A stretch of DNA of 64,000 nt from Flagellimonas chongwuensis (GTDB lineage Bacteria > Bacteroidota > Bacteroidia > Flavobacteriales > Flavobacteriaceae): assembly GCF_013376415.1 (NCBI RefSeq), contig NZ_WYET01000001.1:744001-808000 (forward strand), in the 5' to 3' direction. Each line of letters opens with the position of its first letter. Position 1 is the first letter of the stretch. The notes beneath the pieces were generated by a model. That model saw only the letters and a list, made by a program, of their open reading frames with translations, did no database searches and had not been told where the DNA came from. The position numbers and the translations under genes are program-made. This document shows, one piece after another, positions 26,001-32,959 of the stretch.

Positions 26001-26035
26001 TAGTGCCTGGAAAGATTGTGAATATTGTAGGTTGA
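23006..26035 (+). CDS. leuS: leucine--tRNA ligase with two insertions
   Basis: Class I aminoacyl-tRNA synthetase charging tRNA-Leu; 1009 residues, longer than the roughly 920-950 of related species. Class I motifs: LHVGHPLGY (HIGH) near residue 49 and EKMSKSKYN (KMSKS) near 790; the CP1 editing domain includes FTTRPDTIFG and GTGAVMAVPCGDQRDYDFA. Two extras stand out: a ~21-residue segment starting at Met293 (MSEKLRVSESENSELKTQNS) derived from a palindromic repeat, and a ~65-85-residue AT-rich insertion around 660-745 ahead of the KMSKS module. Both keep the frame and lie in loops, so the enzyme, presumably essential, should work. Confidence 0.96.
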   Translation: MNYDFREIEAKWQKYWAENETFKASNDSDKPKFYALSMFPYPSGAGLHVGHPLGYIATDIYSRYKRHKGFNVLHPMGYDSFGLPAEQYAIQTGQHPAITTENNINRYREQLDQLGFSFDWSREVRTSNPQYYKWTQWIFIQLFNAWYNKKSDKAENISSLTSIFEKEGNANVEAACDDDVPSFDAATWNGYSDKEKQEILLKYRLTYLADTEVNWCPALGTVLANDEIVNGVSERGGHPVVRKKMTQWSMRITAYAQRLLDGLDKIDWPQPLKDSQTNWIGRSVGATVKFRVMSEKLRVSESENSELKTQNSSFDIEVFTTRPDTIFGVSFMTLAPEHELVAKITTPEQKAEVDAYVEATAKRSERDRMADVKTISGVFTGAYAEHPFTKEPVPIWIGDYVLASYGTGAVMAVPCGDQRDYDFAKHYNIDIPNIFEGVDISEEAFADKETTIIANSDFLNGLSYKDAMKKAIAELEKIGHGEGKVNYRLRDAVFSRQRYWGEPFPVYYVDGMPQMIDLEHLPLQLPEVEKYLPTETGEPPLGNATNWAWNTDKNEVVSNDLIDHKTVFPLELNTMPGWAGSSQYFNRYMDPRNDDAIFSPEAINYWQDVDLYIGGSEHATGHLLYSRFWQKFMFDMDYVPKDEFAQKLINQGMITGTSAFVYRFVLDTRITIESKDKSVSRILYKKSFCISESYITKSKMDGVLITQGDLFLKLCKLIEDEIRRDADVKHTTIVHEKEEIVPVHADVSLINASDELDVEGFKKWRPEYADFEFIKGDDGTFKVSREIEKMSKSKYNVVNPDAICEEYGADSLRLYEMFLGPLEQSKPWNTAGITGVHSFLKKLWKLYAAIEDKEPSADNLKTLHKTIKKVEEDIENFSFNTSVSTFMICVNELTSQKCSSKAILEPLAILVSPYAPHIAEELWSRLGNSGSIAEAPFPKFEEKYLVESSKEYPISFNGKMRFKLELPMDMSKEDIEAAVLAHEKTKEQLQGRDPKKVIVVPGKIVNIVG
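23877..23940 (+). repeat. palindromic repeat inserted in the leuS reading frame
   Basis: Arms of 25 bases, 23877-23901 and 23916-23940, match as an inverted repeat at 19 of 25 positions around a 14-bp centre. The right arm is built of AACTC/AAAACTC repeats and resembles the right arm of the riboswitch element at 3404-3427 (about 20 of 24); the left arms share TGAAAAGT and GAGT. It encodes the extra low-complexity residues from about 293. Confidence 0.7.
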
Positions 26036-26091
26036 TTGTAAAACTGGATTATTAGCCGAAAATTTTAATAAAAACATATCGTACCCCCAAA

Positions 26092-26122
26092 AAAGCATGC
26101 CAATCGGCATGCTTTTTTATTT
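26092..26122 (+). terminator. intrinsic terminator after leuS
   Basis: Stem AAAGCATGCC/GGCATGCTTT with a 4-nt loop and a run of T. Confidence 0.85.
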
Positions 26123-26135
26123 TCCATAAAAATAA

Positions 26136-26209
26136 CCCCAAAAAAGTAAGGGGTGTGTGTATAAAAATCACTATAAAAACATTATACCCCACATAAAAAA
26201 GGGGTATAA
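26136..26209. promoter_or_regulatory. candidate operators upstream of ald
   Basis: A perfect 9-bp inverted repeat TTATACCCC (26182-26190) / GGGGTATAA (26201-26209) with a 10-bp AT-rich spacer, preceded by a weaker ACCCC...GGGGT pair (26135-26139 with 26150-26154). No T run follows, so not a terminator. Position 113-140 bp before ald suits a regulator site; an Lrp-type regulator is encoded 3 kb away but the link is a guess. The rest of the 286-bp gap holds only an ald -7-like box (CAACTTTG near 26287). Confidence 0.45.
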
Positions 26210-26321
26210 ATGTTAAAAAACACTTATTTTAACGAATCACCCCTGTTTTTTATCGAGTATTTGTGTTTTAATCTAAATTTTTTATTCAACTTTGGCCCCA
26301 GAAACAATTAATAGCAACAAA

Positions 26322-27422
26322 ATGACTGTTGGAATACCTAAAGAAATCAAAAACAATGAAAGCCGAGTTGGCATGACGCCGGCTGGTGTATTTGAATTGG
26401 TAAAGAACAACCACACTGTTTATGTACAATCTGGTGCAGGTGAGGGAAGTGGTTTTTTTAATCAGGACTACCAGCAGGCTGGGGCTACTATTTTGGATAC
26501 CATTGGTCAGGTGTATGCCATGAGCGATATGATCGTAAAGGTTAAAGAACCAATTGCCGAAGAGTACAGTCTTATTCAAGAAGGTCAGATTGTTTTCACC
26601 TATTTTCACTTTGCATCCAGTGAGGCGTTGACACGGGCCATGATCAAAAGCAAATCTATCTGTATCGCCTATGAAACTGTAGAGGATGAAGATGGAACTT
26701 TGCCTTTGTTAACACCGATGTCAGAGGTTGCCGGTAGAATGGCCATTCAGCAAGGTGCAAAGTATTTGGAAAAGCCCGTGAAAGGAAGAGGCGTTCTTTT
26801 GGGCGGAGTGCCAGGAGTGTCGCCTGGGAGGGTTTTGGTCCTTGGAGCTGGTACGGTGGGTATTCAGGCTGCTAAAATGGCAGCAGGATTGGGTGCCCAA
26901 GTAACCATTTTGGATGTAAACATGAAACGTCTCAGGTATGTGAACGACATTATGCCAAGCCATGTAGTGACCGGATTTTCGAATGAGTTCAATATCAGAA
27001 AACATATAAAAACAAACGATTTAATTATCGGTGGTGTCCTATTAAAAGGAGCAAAAGCCCCTAATTTGATTACGAGGGATATGCTCAAGGATATGCATCC
27101 AGGGACCGTTATTGTAGATGTAGCGGTAGATCAAGGCGGATGCGTGGAAACCACCAAACCAACGACCCATGAGGACCCCATTTACATTATTGATGATGTG
27201 GTCCATTACTGTGTAGCCAATATGCCAGGGGCAGTGCCTTATACTTCTACTGTTGCCTTGACGAATGTAACACTGCCCTATGTGCTAAAATTGGCTAATC
27301 TGGGATGGCGAAGTGCCTGTAAGTTGGACAGATCCTTGGAAAAGGGATTAAATATTGTTGAAGGTGAAATAGTCTACAAAGAAATTGCGGAAACCTTTCA
27401 CTTGGAGCCAGTATTGGCTTGA
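26322..27422 (+). CDS. ald: alanine dehydrogenase
   Basis: NAD-dependent interconversion of alanine with pyruvate and ammonia. 366 residues from ATG 26322 (an in-frame TTG at 26292 would add ten residues not seen in the family). N-terminal domain begins MTVGIPKEIKNNESRVGMTP; YFHFAS carries the pocket His; NAD site VLGAGTVGIQAAKMAAGLGA at about 165-184; VDVAVDQGGCVET and PGAVPYTSTVALTN follow. Monocistronic between two terminators; upstream GGGG/CCCC palindromes are candidate control sites. Confidence 0.96.
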   Translation: MTVGIPKEIKNNESRVGMTPAGVFELVKNNHTVYVQSGAGEGSGFFNQDYQQAGATILDTIGQVYAMSDMIVKVKEPIAEEYSLIQEGQIVFTYFHFASSEALTRAMIKSKSICIAYETVEDEDGTLPLLTPMSEVAGRMAIQQGAKYLEKPVKGRGVLLGGVPGVSPGRVLVLGAGTVGIQAAKMAAGLGAQVTILDVNMKRLRYVNDIMPSHVVTGFSNEFNIRKHIKTNDLIIGGVLLKGAKAPNLITRDMLKDMHPGTVIVDVAVDQGGCVETTKPTTHEDPIYIIDDVVHYCVANMPGAVPYTSTVALTNVTLPYVLKLANLGWRSACKLDRSLEKGLNIVEGEIVYKEIAETFHLEPVLA

Positions 27423-27448
27423 TGGACTAACATTTTGACAGAAAATAG

Positions 27449-27480
27449 ACCCTGCCATTTATTTGGCGGGGTTTTTGCTT
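27449..27480 (+). terminator. intrinsic terminator after ald
   Basis: Stem ACCCTGCCA/TGGCGGGGT (one T-G pair), loop of 6, then TTTTTGCTTTT. Confidence 0.8.
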
Positions 27481-27519
27481 TTATATGGTATATTTATATC
27501 TACGTAAAACGATAAAGTT

Positions 27520-28221
27520 ATGATGACATATTATATATTGATCGGTGCAATTGCACTGGTCAGTTGGTTGGTAAGCAATCAATTGAAGAGCAAGTTCAAA
27601 AAATATTCCAAAGTCCATCTAAGAAATGGCATGAGCGGGGCAGAGATTGCCCAGAAAATGCTCGATGACCATGGAATTAGAGATGTAAAAGTAATTTCCA
27701 CTCCTGGAATGCTAACGGACCATTACAATCCTAAGAACAAAACCGTAAACCTGAGTGAAGGCGTATACAACCAACGAAATGCCTCAGCCGCCGCGGTGGC
27801 CGCGCACGAATGTGGACACGCGGTACAGCACGCACAGGCCTACGAATGGTTGACCATGCGTTCTAAATTGGTCCCGATTGTAAGTGTTACCTCCGGTATG
27901 TCTACTTGGGTGGTTTTTGGTGGTATTATGTTGATGGCCGCCACTGGTGTAGCCGGTGGAATTGGGTTTTATATCGCCGTAGCCGGTTTGATTATGATGG
28001 GGTTTGCCACCTTGTTCAGTTTTATTACCCTACCTGTAGAATATGATGCTAGTAAAAGAGCATTGGTATGGTTAAAGCAAAAGAACATGGTGACTCAGGA
28101 AGAATATGCCGGTGCGGAAGATGCACTTAAATGGGCGGCTAGAACCTATTTGGTTGCAGCACTTGGTGCATTGGCTTCCCTGTTGTACTGGGCGCTTCAG
28201 GTATTTGGTGGCAGGGACTAA
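27520..28221 (+). CDS. membrane zinc metallopeptidase, YugP family
   Basis: 233 residues. N-terminal TM helix (about 3-18), a cytoplasmic peptidase core with the zinc motif HECGH in AAHECGHAVQHAQAYE (about 99-103), and three further TM helices (about 125-175 and 205-228). This is the YugP-like (Zn_peptidase_2) family, of unknown substrate. Two possible starts, 27520 and 27523. Monocistronic: terminators lie on both sides. Confidence 0.93.
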   Translation: MMTYYILIGAIALVSWLVSNQLKSKFKKYSKVHLRNGMSGAEIAQKMLDDHGIRDVKVISTPGMLTDHYNPKNKTVNLSEGVYNQRNASAAAVAAHECGHAVQHAQAYEWLTMRSKLVPIVSVTSGMSTWVVFGGIMLMAATGVAGGIGFYIAVAGLIMMGFATLFSFITLPVEYDASKRALVWLKQKNMVTQEEYAGAEDALKWAARTYLVAALGALASLLYWALQVFGGRD

Positions 28222-28246
28222 GAAATATTTGATAATATTAAGAAAC

Positions 28247-28277
28247 AAAAAAGGGAGCCATTTGGCTCCCTTTTTTA
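28247..28277. terminator. bidirectional terminator between YugP-like gene and ferritin
   Basis: Stem AAAAAAGGGAGCC/GGCTCCCTTTTTT with a 4-nt loop; A and T runs on either side serve both convergent genes. Confidence 0.85.
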
Positions 28278-28295
28278 TTATTTGTGGTTGAACTT

Positions 28296-28814
28296 TTAAT
28301 CAATCCAATCCAAAACCTTGTTATCTATCATTTGCAATCCTACACCTTCGGTGCCGGTAACCTCGATCATATCCAAGATGTCCCTAACTGTGTTTTCTTC
28401 CTCAATTTGTTCCATAACAAACCAATCCAAAAATCTTTCAGTTGCAAAATCTCCAAGCTCTCTGGCTTTCTTTACAATGTTGTGAATGGATTTTGTCACT
28501 TTTACCTCATGCTCCAAAGTTGATTCAAAAACATCAACGATGGATGAATAGTCATGGTTGATTCCAGTTACCTCTGGAGAAATGGGATTTCCGCCCGTGT
28601 CCACCAAGAAATTGAAAATCTTCATCATGTGCTCACGTTCTTCTTCTGCTTGCTTAAAGAAAAATTTGGCACTGGTGAAAAAGCCATTCTGTTCGCACCA
28701 CGAGGCCATGGCCAAATAGGTAGCGGAAGCATGTGCCTCCATTTTTATCTGTCCGTTGAGCAAATCCATGGATTCCACTTTAATGCTCATACTTTGTCTT
28801 GCTATATCTTTCAT
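28296..28814 (-). CDS. ftnA: bacterial ferritin (non-haem)
   Basis: Iron-storage protein, 24-mer cage. 172 residues forming the four-helix bundle, with di-iron ferroxidase ligands visible in QIKMEAHASATYLAMASW (Glu), EEEREHMMKIFNFL (Glu, His) and the E-x-E-V pattern of helix C (ESTLEHEVKVTKSIHNI), then FLDWFVMEQIEEENTV. An eight-residue extension precedes MSIKVESM, which could be an alternative start at 28790. Own promoter at 28846-28853. Confidence 0.94.
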   Translation of the reverse strand: MKDIARQSMSIKVESMDLLNGQIKMEAHASATYLAMASWCEQNGFFTSAKFFFKQAEEEREHMMKIFNFLVDTGGNPISPEVTGINHDYSSIVDVFESTLEHEVKVTKSIHNIVKKARELGDFATERFLDWFVMEQIEEENTVRDILDMIEVTGTEGVGLQMIDNKVLDWID

Positions 28815-28845
28815 AGTCGCTATGATTTTAATCTTGGGTTCTTAA

Positions 28846-28853
28846 CAAATTTA
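28846..28853 (-). promoter_or_regulatory. ferritin -7 box (TAAATTTG on minus strand)
   Basis: Complement of CAAATTTA, exact TAnnTTTG, 32 bases before the ferritin start. Confidence 0.5.
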
Positions 28854-28935
28854 CGGAATTTGCGGACGTTTAAAAAGTAACGGTCTAGTTTTAAGACAGT
28901 TTAAGATTTAATAAAAATAAGGAAAAAAGCTGTTG

Positions 28936-29259
28936 CTAGGAAGTTACCGTTTCCATGGCTCCTACGGCAAGTCCCAAGGATACAAAACTGTTGTAGACCA
29001 ATCTTTGTAAATCCAATATTTCCAAAGTGTTTAGAACAAAAAGATGCTCCTTGTTGCAAAGCATAAGGACTTCGAAGCCGTGGGCGTTCAAATCACTGTC
29101 AAAATGGTCCTCGATGTTAATGCTCATCAGCTTATGGCGGAGTGCAAGTAACTGGCACAATGACATACGAACCGTTTTTTGACCGAAATCAATATAAAAA
29201 CAGCGCTCGTTGGCGGCTTGGTATAAGGTGTAATATGTGGATTGAAATATTACATTCAT
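28936..29259 (-). CDS. small conserved flavobacterial protein, unknown function
   Basis: 107 residues from ATG at 29259 (the frame is open further up to 29301, but MNVIFQSTYYTLYQ is a better start). No signal peptide or TM helix; mixed alpha-beta content with FYIDFGQKTVRMSLCQLLALRHKL and a long C-terminal helix. I do not recognise a named family. It follows the Lrp gene on the same strand with a 38-base gap and may share its transcript. Confidence 0.65.
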   Translation of the reverse strand: MNVIFQSTYYTLYQAANERCFYIDFGQKTVRMSLCQLLALRHKLMSINIEDHFDSDLNAHGFEVLMLCNKEHLFVLNTLEILDLQRLVYNSFVSLGLAVGAMETVTS

Positions 29260-29297
29260 GGGGCAAATGTAATGTTTATTTAGATTCAATACAAATA

Positions 29298-29768
29298 TCA
29301 AATCTGTATTTGTCGGTCAATTTGTTGATCTAATGAGATAAAGGTTTCGGTCCGTGAAACACCTTCTATTTGCTGAATTTTTTTGTTGAGTACCTGCATC
29401 AAATGCTCATTGTCCTGGCACAATACTTTAATAAGGATGGACCAGTTTCCAGTGGTGTAATGGCACTCCAATACTTCTGGAATATCTTTCAGTTGTTTTA
29501 CAGCTTTTGGATTGGTCATGGCCTTATCCAAGTAAATACCAATGTAAGCCATGGTGGAATAACCTAGAACTTTTGGATTGATTACGAACTTGGAACCGGA
29601 AATGAGTCCTGAGCTTTCCAGTTTACGCAGCCTTTGGTGAATTGCCGCCCCTGAAATCCCAATATTCCGTGCTATTTCGAGAATAGGTTTGCGAGCATCC
29701 TCCATAAGATATCTTAGGATTTTTTTGTCAATCCCATCAATCTTAACCGAATTGTTATTGTTTTTCAC
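29298..29768 (-). CDS. Lrp/AsnC family transcriptional regulator
   Basis: 156 residues: an N-terminal winged HTH (IDGIDKKILRYLMEDARKPILEIARNIGISGAAIHQRLRKLE) and a C-terminal RAM/ACT-like effector domain (KAVKQLKDIPEVLECHYTTGNWSILIKVL). Likely an octameric amino-acid-responsive regulator. Neighbours include a saccharopine-dehydrogenase-like enzyme upstream and, 2.5 kb away, alanine dehydrogenase; both are amino-acid enzymes, which fits but does not prove targets. Confidence 0.94.
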   Translation of the reverse strand: MKNNNNSVKIDGIDKKILRYLMEDARKPILEIARNIGISGAAIHQRLRKLESSGLISGSKFVINPKVLGYSTMAYIGIYLDKAMTNPKAVKQLKDIPEVLECHYTTGNWSILIKVLCQDNEHLMQVLNKKIQQIEGVSRTETFISLDQQIDRQIQI

Positions 29769-29790
29769 AATACTTGTTTTGATTTGAAGT

Positions 29791-29798
29791 CAAATATA
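29791..29798 (-). promoter_or_regulatory. lrp -7 box (TATATTTG on minus strand)
   Basis: Complement of CAAATATA, 22 bases before the Lrp start and downstream of the dehydrogenase stop. Confidence 0.5.
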
Positions 29799-29816
29799 TT
29801 CAAAATATAAAGGAGA

Positions 29817-31190
29817 TTAACCTGCAACAGAATCTGGATTGTAACCAAGATAAGGGACTTCATATTCCTTAAATTGTATTCCATTGGCTTTTAGTTCCTC
29901 TAAAATCGGCTTATACACCTCTTTTTTTATAGGGATTTGAACCCCCGGGGTGTTGATTTTACCATTCAAAATTTGCAGCGTCGCCATGGCAACGGGTAAT
30001 CCTACAGTTTTAGACATTGCGGTATAGGCGCGGTTTTCGCCGATTACCACCATATTTGCATCAATCTGCTTTTTTTCACCATTGAGCTCATATCCGAACT
30101 TATGGTACATTACTATCATATCCTTCTCGTGTTCCTTAAGGGTCCAGCTGTCCTCCAATATGTATTGAAGCATTTGAGCCGGCGTTGCATTCTTCAAGGG
30201 TATTTTTTTTGTGGAATCAAAAAGGTTAAGCTCCAAAAGTTTTCCCCACATAATGTCGTCTTGGTCGATTTTTAAGTAGTGCCTCAATTTTAATTCGACC
30301 GAATCCGTAGGAGAATAGGGGAGAAAAAGATTTACAAATTCCCGGTACGACATTCCTTCAGAGTTTTCTATGGTATAGCTATCATCTGTCATGCCAAGGA
30401 TTACAAACATTTGCCACGCCTTTGAGAACCCTACTCTGCGCATGGTGCCCCTATAAAGGGTAAGTGCATTTTGCAATCCGTAAGCTTCGCGGTATTTTAA
30501 GGAATCTCTATTGGCATAGACTTCAAAAGAACCATAGTCTTCTACTTCTAAAAATTCGGTTCTTCTAAACAATTTTTGATAGGGAATGTATTTGTATGTT
30601 CCTTCCTGAATGAATTTTGCCGTACCCCCCTGTCCCGCTAGGACCACATTTCTTGGGTTCCACGTAAACTTATAGTTCCAAAGGTTGGTGTCGCTCTCTG
30701 GTGCTACCAGCCCACCTGTGAAAGATTCGAACAACAGCATTTTACCGCCTGCATCCCGTATCCGGTCTATCACCTCCATGGCACTCATGTGGTCGATTCC
30801 GGGATCTAGACCGATTTCGTTCATGAAAACAAGGTTTTTTTCTTTTACTTCGGCGTCCAGTGCTCTGAGCTCATCGCTAACATATGAAGCAGTGATAAAA
30901 TGTTTTTCAAACTCGACACAATCACGGGCAACATTAATGTGTAAACTTGCCGGTAACATGGAAACTACAATGGAGGCATCGGCAACAGCTTTTTTTCTCT
31001 CAGCCTCGTTGAAAATATCCAATCCGAATACAGTGCAGTTTGGATGCTTTGCAACCGAGTCGGGAATATTTTCGGGTCGAAGATCCCCAATTTTTATATG
31101 TAGGTTTTCTTCGTTTGATTTTTTTAGGAAATAATCTAAAAGGTATGAGGTCGACTTACCTGCTCCTATAACTAAAATAGTACGGACCAT
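29817..31190 (-). CDS. saccharopine dehydrogenase-like oxidoreductase
   Basis: 457 residues. N-terminal Rossmann domain with TILVIGAGKSTSYLLDYFLKK, followed by the saccharopine dehydrogenase C-terminal catalytic domain (FMNEIGLDPGIDHMSAMEVIDRI, FTGGLVAPESDTNLWNYKFTWNPRNVVLAGQGGTAKF). Resembles the LYS9-type enzyme splitting saccharopine to glutamate and aminoadipate semialdehyde, or a carboxynorspermidine-type relative. In Bacteroidetes it most likely serves lysine degradation. Upstream of the Lrp gene on the same strand (48-bp gap). Confidence 0.9.
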   Translation of the reverse strand: MVRTILVIGAGKSTSYLLDYFLKKSNEENLHIKIGDLRPENIPDSVAKHPNCTVFGLDIFNEAERKKAVADASIVVSMLPASLHINVARDCVEFEKHFITASYVSDELRALDAEVKEKNLVFMNEIGLDPGIDHMSAMEVIDRIRDAGGKMLLFESFTGGLVAPESDTNLWNYKFTWNPRNVVLAGQGGTAKFIQEGTYKYIPYQKLFRRTEFLEVEDYGSFEVYANRDSLKYREAYGLQNALTLYRGTMRRVGFSKAWQMFVILGMTDDSYTIENSEGMSYREFVNLFLPYSPTDSVELKLRHYLKIDQDDIMWGKLLELNLFDSTKKIPLKNATPAQMLQYILEDSWTLKEHEKDMIVMYHKFGYELNGEKKQIDANMVVIGENRAYTAMSKTVGLPVAMATLQILNGKINTPGVQIPIKKEVYKPILEELKANGIQFKEYEVPYLGYNPDSVAG

Positions 31191-31200
31191 GTGTTTTGTT

Positions 31201-31208
31201 TACTTTTG
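31201..31208 (+). promoter_or_regulatory. -7 promoter box TACTTTTG
   Basis: Exact TAnnTTTG, 61 bases before the DUF423 start; inside the divergent gap. Confidence 0.4.
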
Positions 31209-31269
31209 AATTGTATGGTCACTAAGGTATTAAAATGTTATATTTTTAAAAAAATAGTAAGTTAAAGTT

Positions 31270-31653
31270 ATGAACAGAACAATTTTGTTGACAGGAACTA
31301 TAATGGGCATGGTGGCCATTATTTTGGGTGCATTTGGCGCCCACGGGTTGGAAAAATTGGTGGACGCCGATGCTGTAAATACTTTTGAAACTGGTGTAAG
31401 GTACCAAATGTACCACGCCCTATTTTTATTATTTCTTGGGCTTTATGCAGGAATGGTTGAAAAGAATAAAAAAATCGTGTTTGTCTTTGTTCTACTTGGT
31501 GTAATTCTTTTTTCTTTTTCGATTTACCTGCTCACGTTGAATAGTTTGACCTCTTTTGATTTTTCCGTAATCGGTTTTTTAACACCGATTGGAGGTCTGT
31601 TCATGATTTTGGGCTGGCTGGCCTTGGCCTACCGCATTATTAGGTCCCAATAG
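31270..31653 (+). CDS. DUF423 small membrane protein
   Basis: 127 residues, four TM helices, with the DUF423 hallmarks IILGAFGAHGLEKLVDADAV near residue 20 and TFETGVRYQMYHALFLLFLGL near 45, ending in LTPIGGLFMILGWLALAYR. Family of unknown function, widespread in bacteria. Monocistronic; convergent with the SH3 lipoprotein. Confidence 0.92.
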   Translation: MNRTILLTGTIMGMVAIILGAFGAHGLEKLVDADAVNTFETGVRYQMYHALFLLFLGLYAGMVEKNKKIVFVFVLLGVILFSFSIYLLTLNSLTSFDFSVIGFLTPIGGLFMILGWLALAYRIIRSQ

Positions 31654-31667
31654 GATGTATTGGAACA

Positions 31668-32654
31668 TTACTCCCTTCTCTTGGTGGTGTAATATCCAAA
31701 TACCCAACCTTGTTGGCCATTAAAGTTAACTTTGTACCAACGGTCGGTAACACCATTTACTTCTTGCAAAGATTCCCCTTGTGCAATTATATGGCAGATG
31801 TCACCTTTTTCAAGTTGGAATAGAACATCACTTTTGGTCTTAGGTTCGCTTCTTGCATTGGCCAAATCTGTCTGTATTCCCAATTTGTTGGACGAAAGGT
31901 TTTCAAACGAATCAAGCTCTTCAATATAGAAGGCCTCACCTTGGTTGGTATCGTAAAGCGCCTTGTTTACGTTTTCTATCAATTTTGATTTTTTAAAATT
32001 GGGATTGGCCAGAATATTTTCCAATAGTTCAAACTTTTTTTCGGCCGATTCTTCCATGGCCCGCCAATACAGAATCCCCAATTTTACATCAATTTCATTC
32101 TGGATTGCATCAATATCCCCTTGAATCCAGCCTTTTTTCTCCCGTTTCATACTGGTCACCTCATGCCACCCCTTATTTTCTTCATTTTTAAAAAGAACGA
32201 CCATGTCCATAGGCTCCAATTTTTTTCCTTCAAAGGTCATAATATCAGGTCTTTTGTAAAGCTCTGTGCCTTTATCTATGATTGCCAGTTCCCCGCCAAC
32301 GGCAAAAAGATGCTCATAGACCCATCCCTCGGTTCCATCGGAAAGTCTGACTTTTAGATATTCCTTATCATCTTCTGCTTTTTTCTTTTCGTCAAGAAGC
32401 GCCACGGTTTCACCAAAATAGATGGTGGTAAGATATTTTGTGCCCTTTCGTCCAGGTTTATCCCGCAGTCCTACTTTGGGCCATAAACATATCGCAATGG
32501 AAACTTCGTCTATAAAATCACTTTTATCGGATGCTCCGATTTCAAAAGAATCGGATTTTTCAGAATTGCCAGCTTTTTTGTCTGATTTTGAATTACAGCT
32601 AAAGCATAGAAAAAATACGGTACAGATTAGGGTAATACTTTTTACATTTTGCAT
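31668..32654 (-). CDS. SH3-domain lipoprotein
   Basis: 328 residues; lipobox LCFSC with Cys20, followed by a Ser/Lys/Asp-rich linker. Two bacterial SH3-type domains: one at about 52-120 (SIAICLWPKVGLRDKPGRKGTKYLTTIYFGETV) and one at the C-terminus (IQTDLANARSEPKTKSDVLFQLEKGDICHI ending in WYKVNFNGQQGWVFGYY). SH3_3-type domains often bind peptidoglycan or peptides. Role unknown. Confidence 0.85.
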   Translation of the reverse strand: MQNVKSITLICTVFFLCFSCNSKSDKKAGNSEKSDSFEIGASDKSDFIDEVSIAICLWPKVGLRDKPGRKGTKYLTTIYFGETVALLDEKKKAEDDKEYLKVRLSDGTEGWVYEHLFAVGGELAIIDKGTELYKRPDIMTFEGKKLEPMDMVVLFKNEENKGWHEVTSMKREKKGWIQGDIDAIQNEIDVKLGILYWRAMEESAEKKFELLENILANPNFKKSKLIENVNKALYDTNQGEAFYIEELDSFENLSSNKLGIQTDLANARSEPKTKSDVLFQLEKGDICHIIAQGESLQEVNGVTDRWYKVNFNGQQGWVFGYYTTKRRE

Positions 32655-32710
32655 ATCGGTATAGTTTTGAGTCGGAAATGTATAGGAAACAGCTATAAAA
32701 TGGTTGCCCC

Positions 32711-32742
32711 AATTGACGGATGGGCGGTTTGAATTGACGAAT
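32711..32742. promoter_or_regulatory. direct repeats AATTGACGrAT, 21-bp period
   Basis: AATTGACGGAT (32711-32721) and AATTGACGAAT (32732-32742) are spaced 21 bp, two helical turns. Read on the minus strand (TCCGTCAAT, TTCGTCAAT) they resemble LytTR-type half-sites, which also have a 21-bp period. They lie 57-88 bp before the SH3 lipoprotein gene and about 220 bp before pckA. The remainder of the 305-bp gap is AT-rich with no gene. Confidence 0.4.
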
Positions 32743-32930
32743 CAAGTGTTTTTATTAAAAAAATGTTGACTTTTATGATTTTAGCTTCAATTGTTCATGC
32801 GATTTTTGTTTTTTTAAGAAAGACCAAGGATGTTTTGCAATATTTTGATAGAATTATTTGTGATATCACATTTTAACCCCAAAATCATCCAATTAAGCAA
32901 GTTTTAAAAGGTCTAAAACTGAATATTTTC

Positions 32931-32938
32931 TAGCTTTG
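32931..32938 (+). promoter_or_regulatory. pckA -7 box TAGCTTTG
   Basis: Exact TAnnTTTG, 21 bases before the pckA ATG. Confidence 0.6.
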
Positions 32939-32959
32939 TACCAACGCAAAACATAAAAC

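Noticed and set aside
26182..26209. Inverted repeat as a second leuS terminator
   Set aside because: Followed by ATGTT rather than a T run and lies 70 bp after a good terminator; an operator is more likely.
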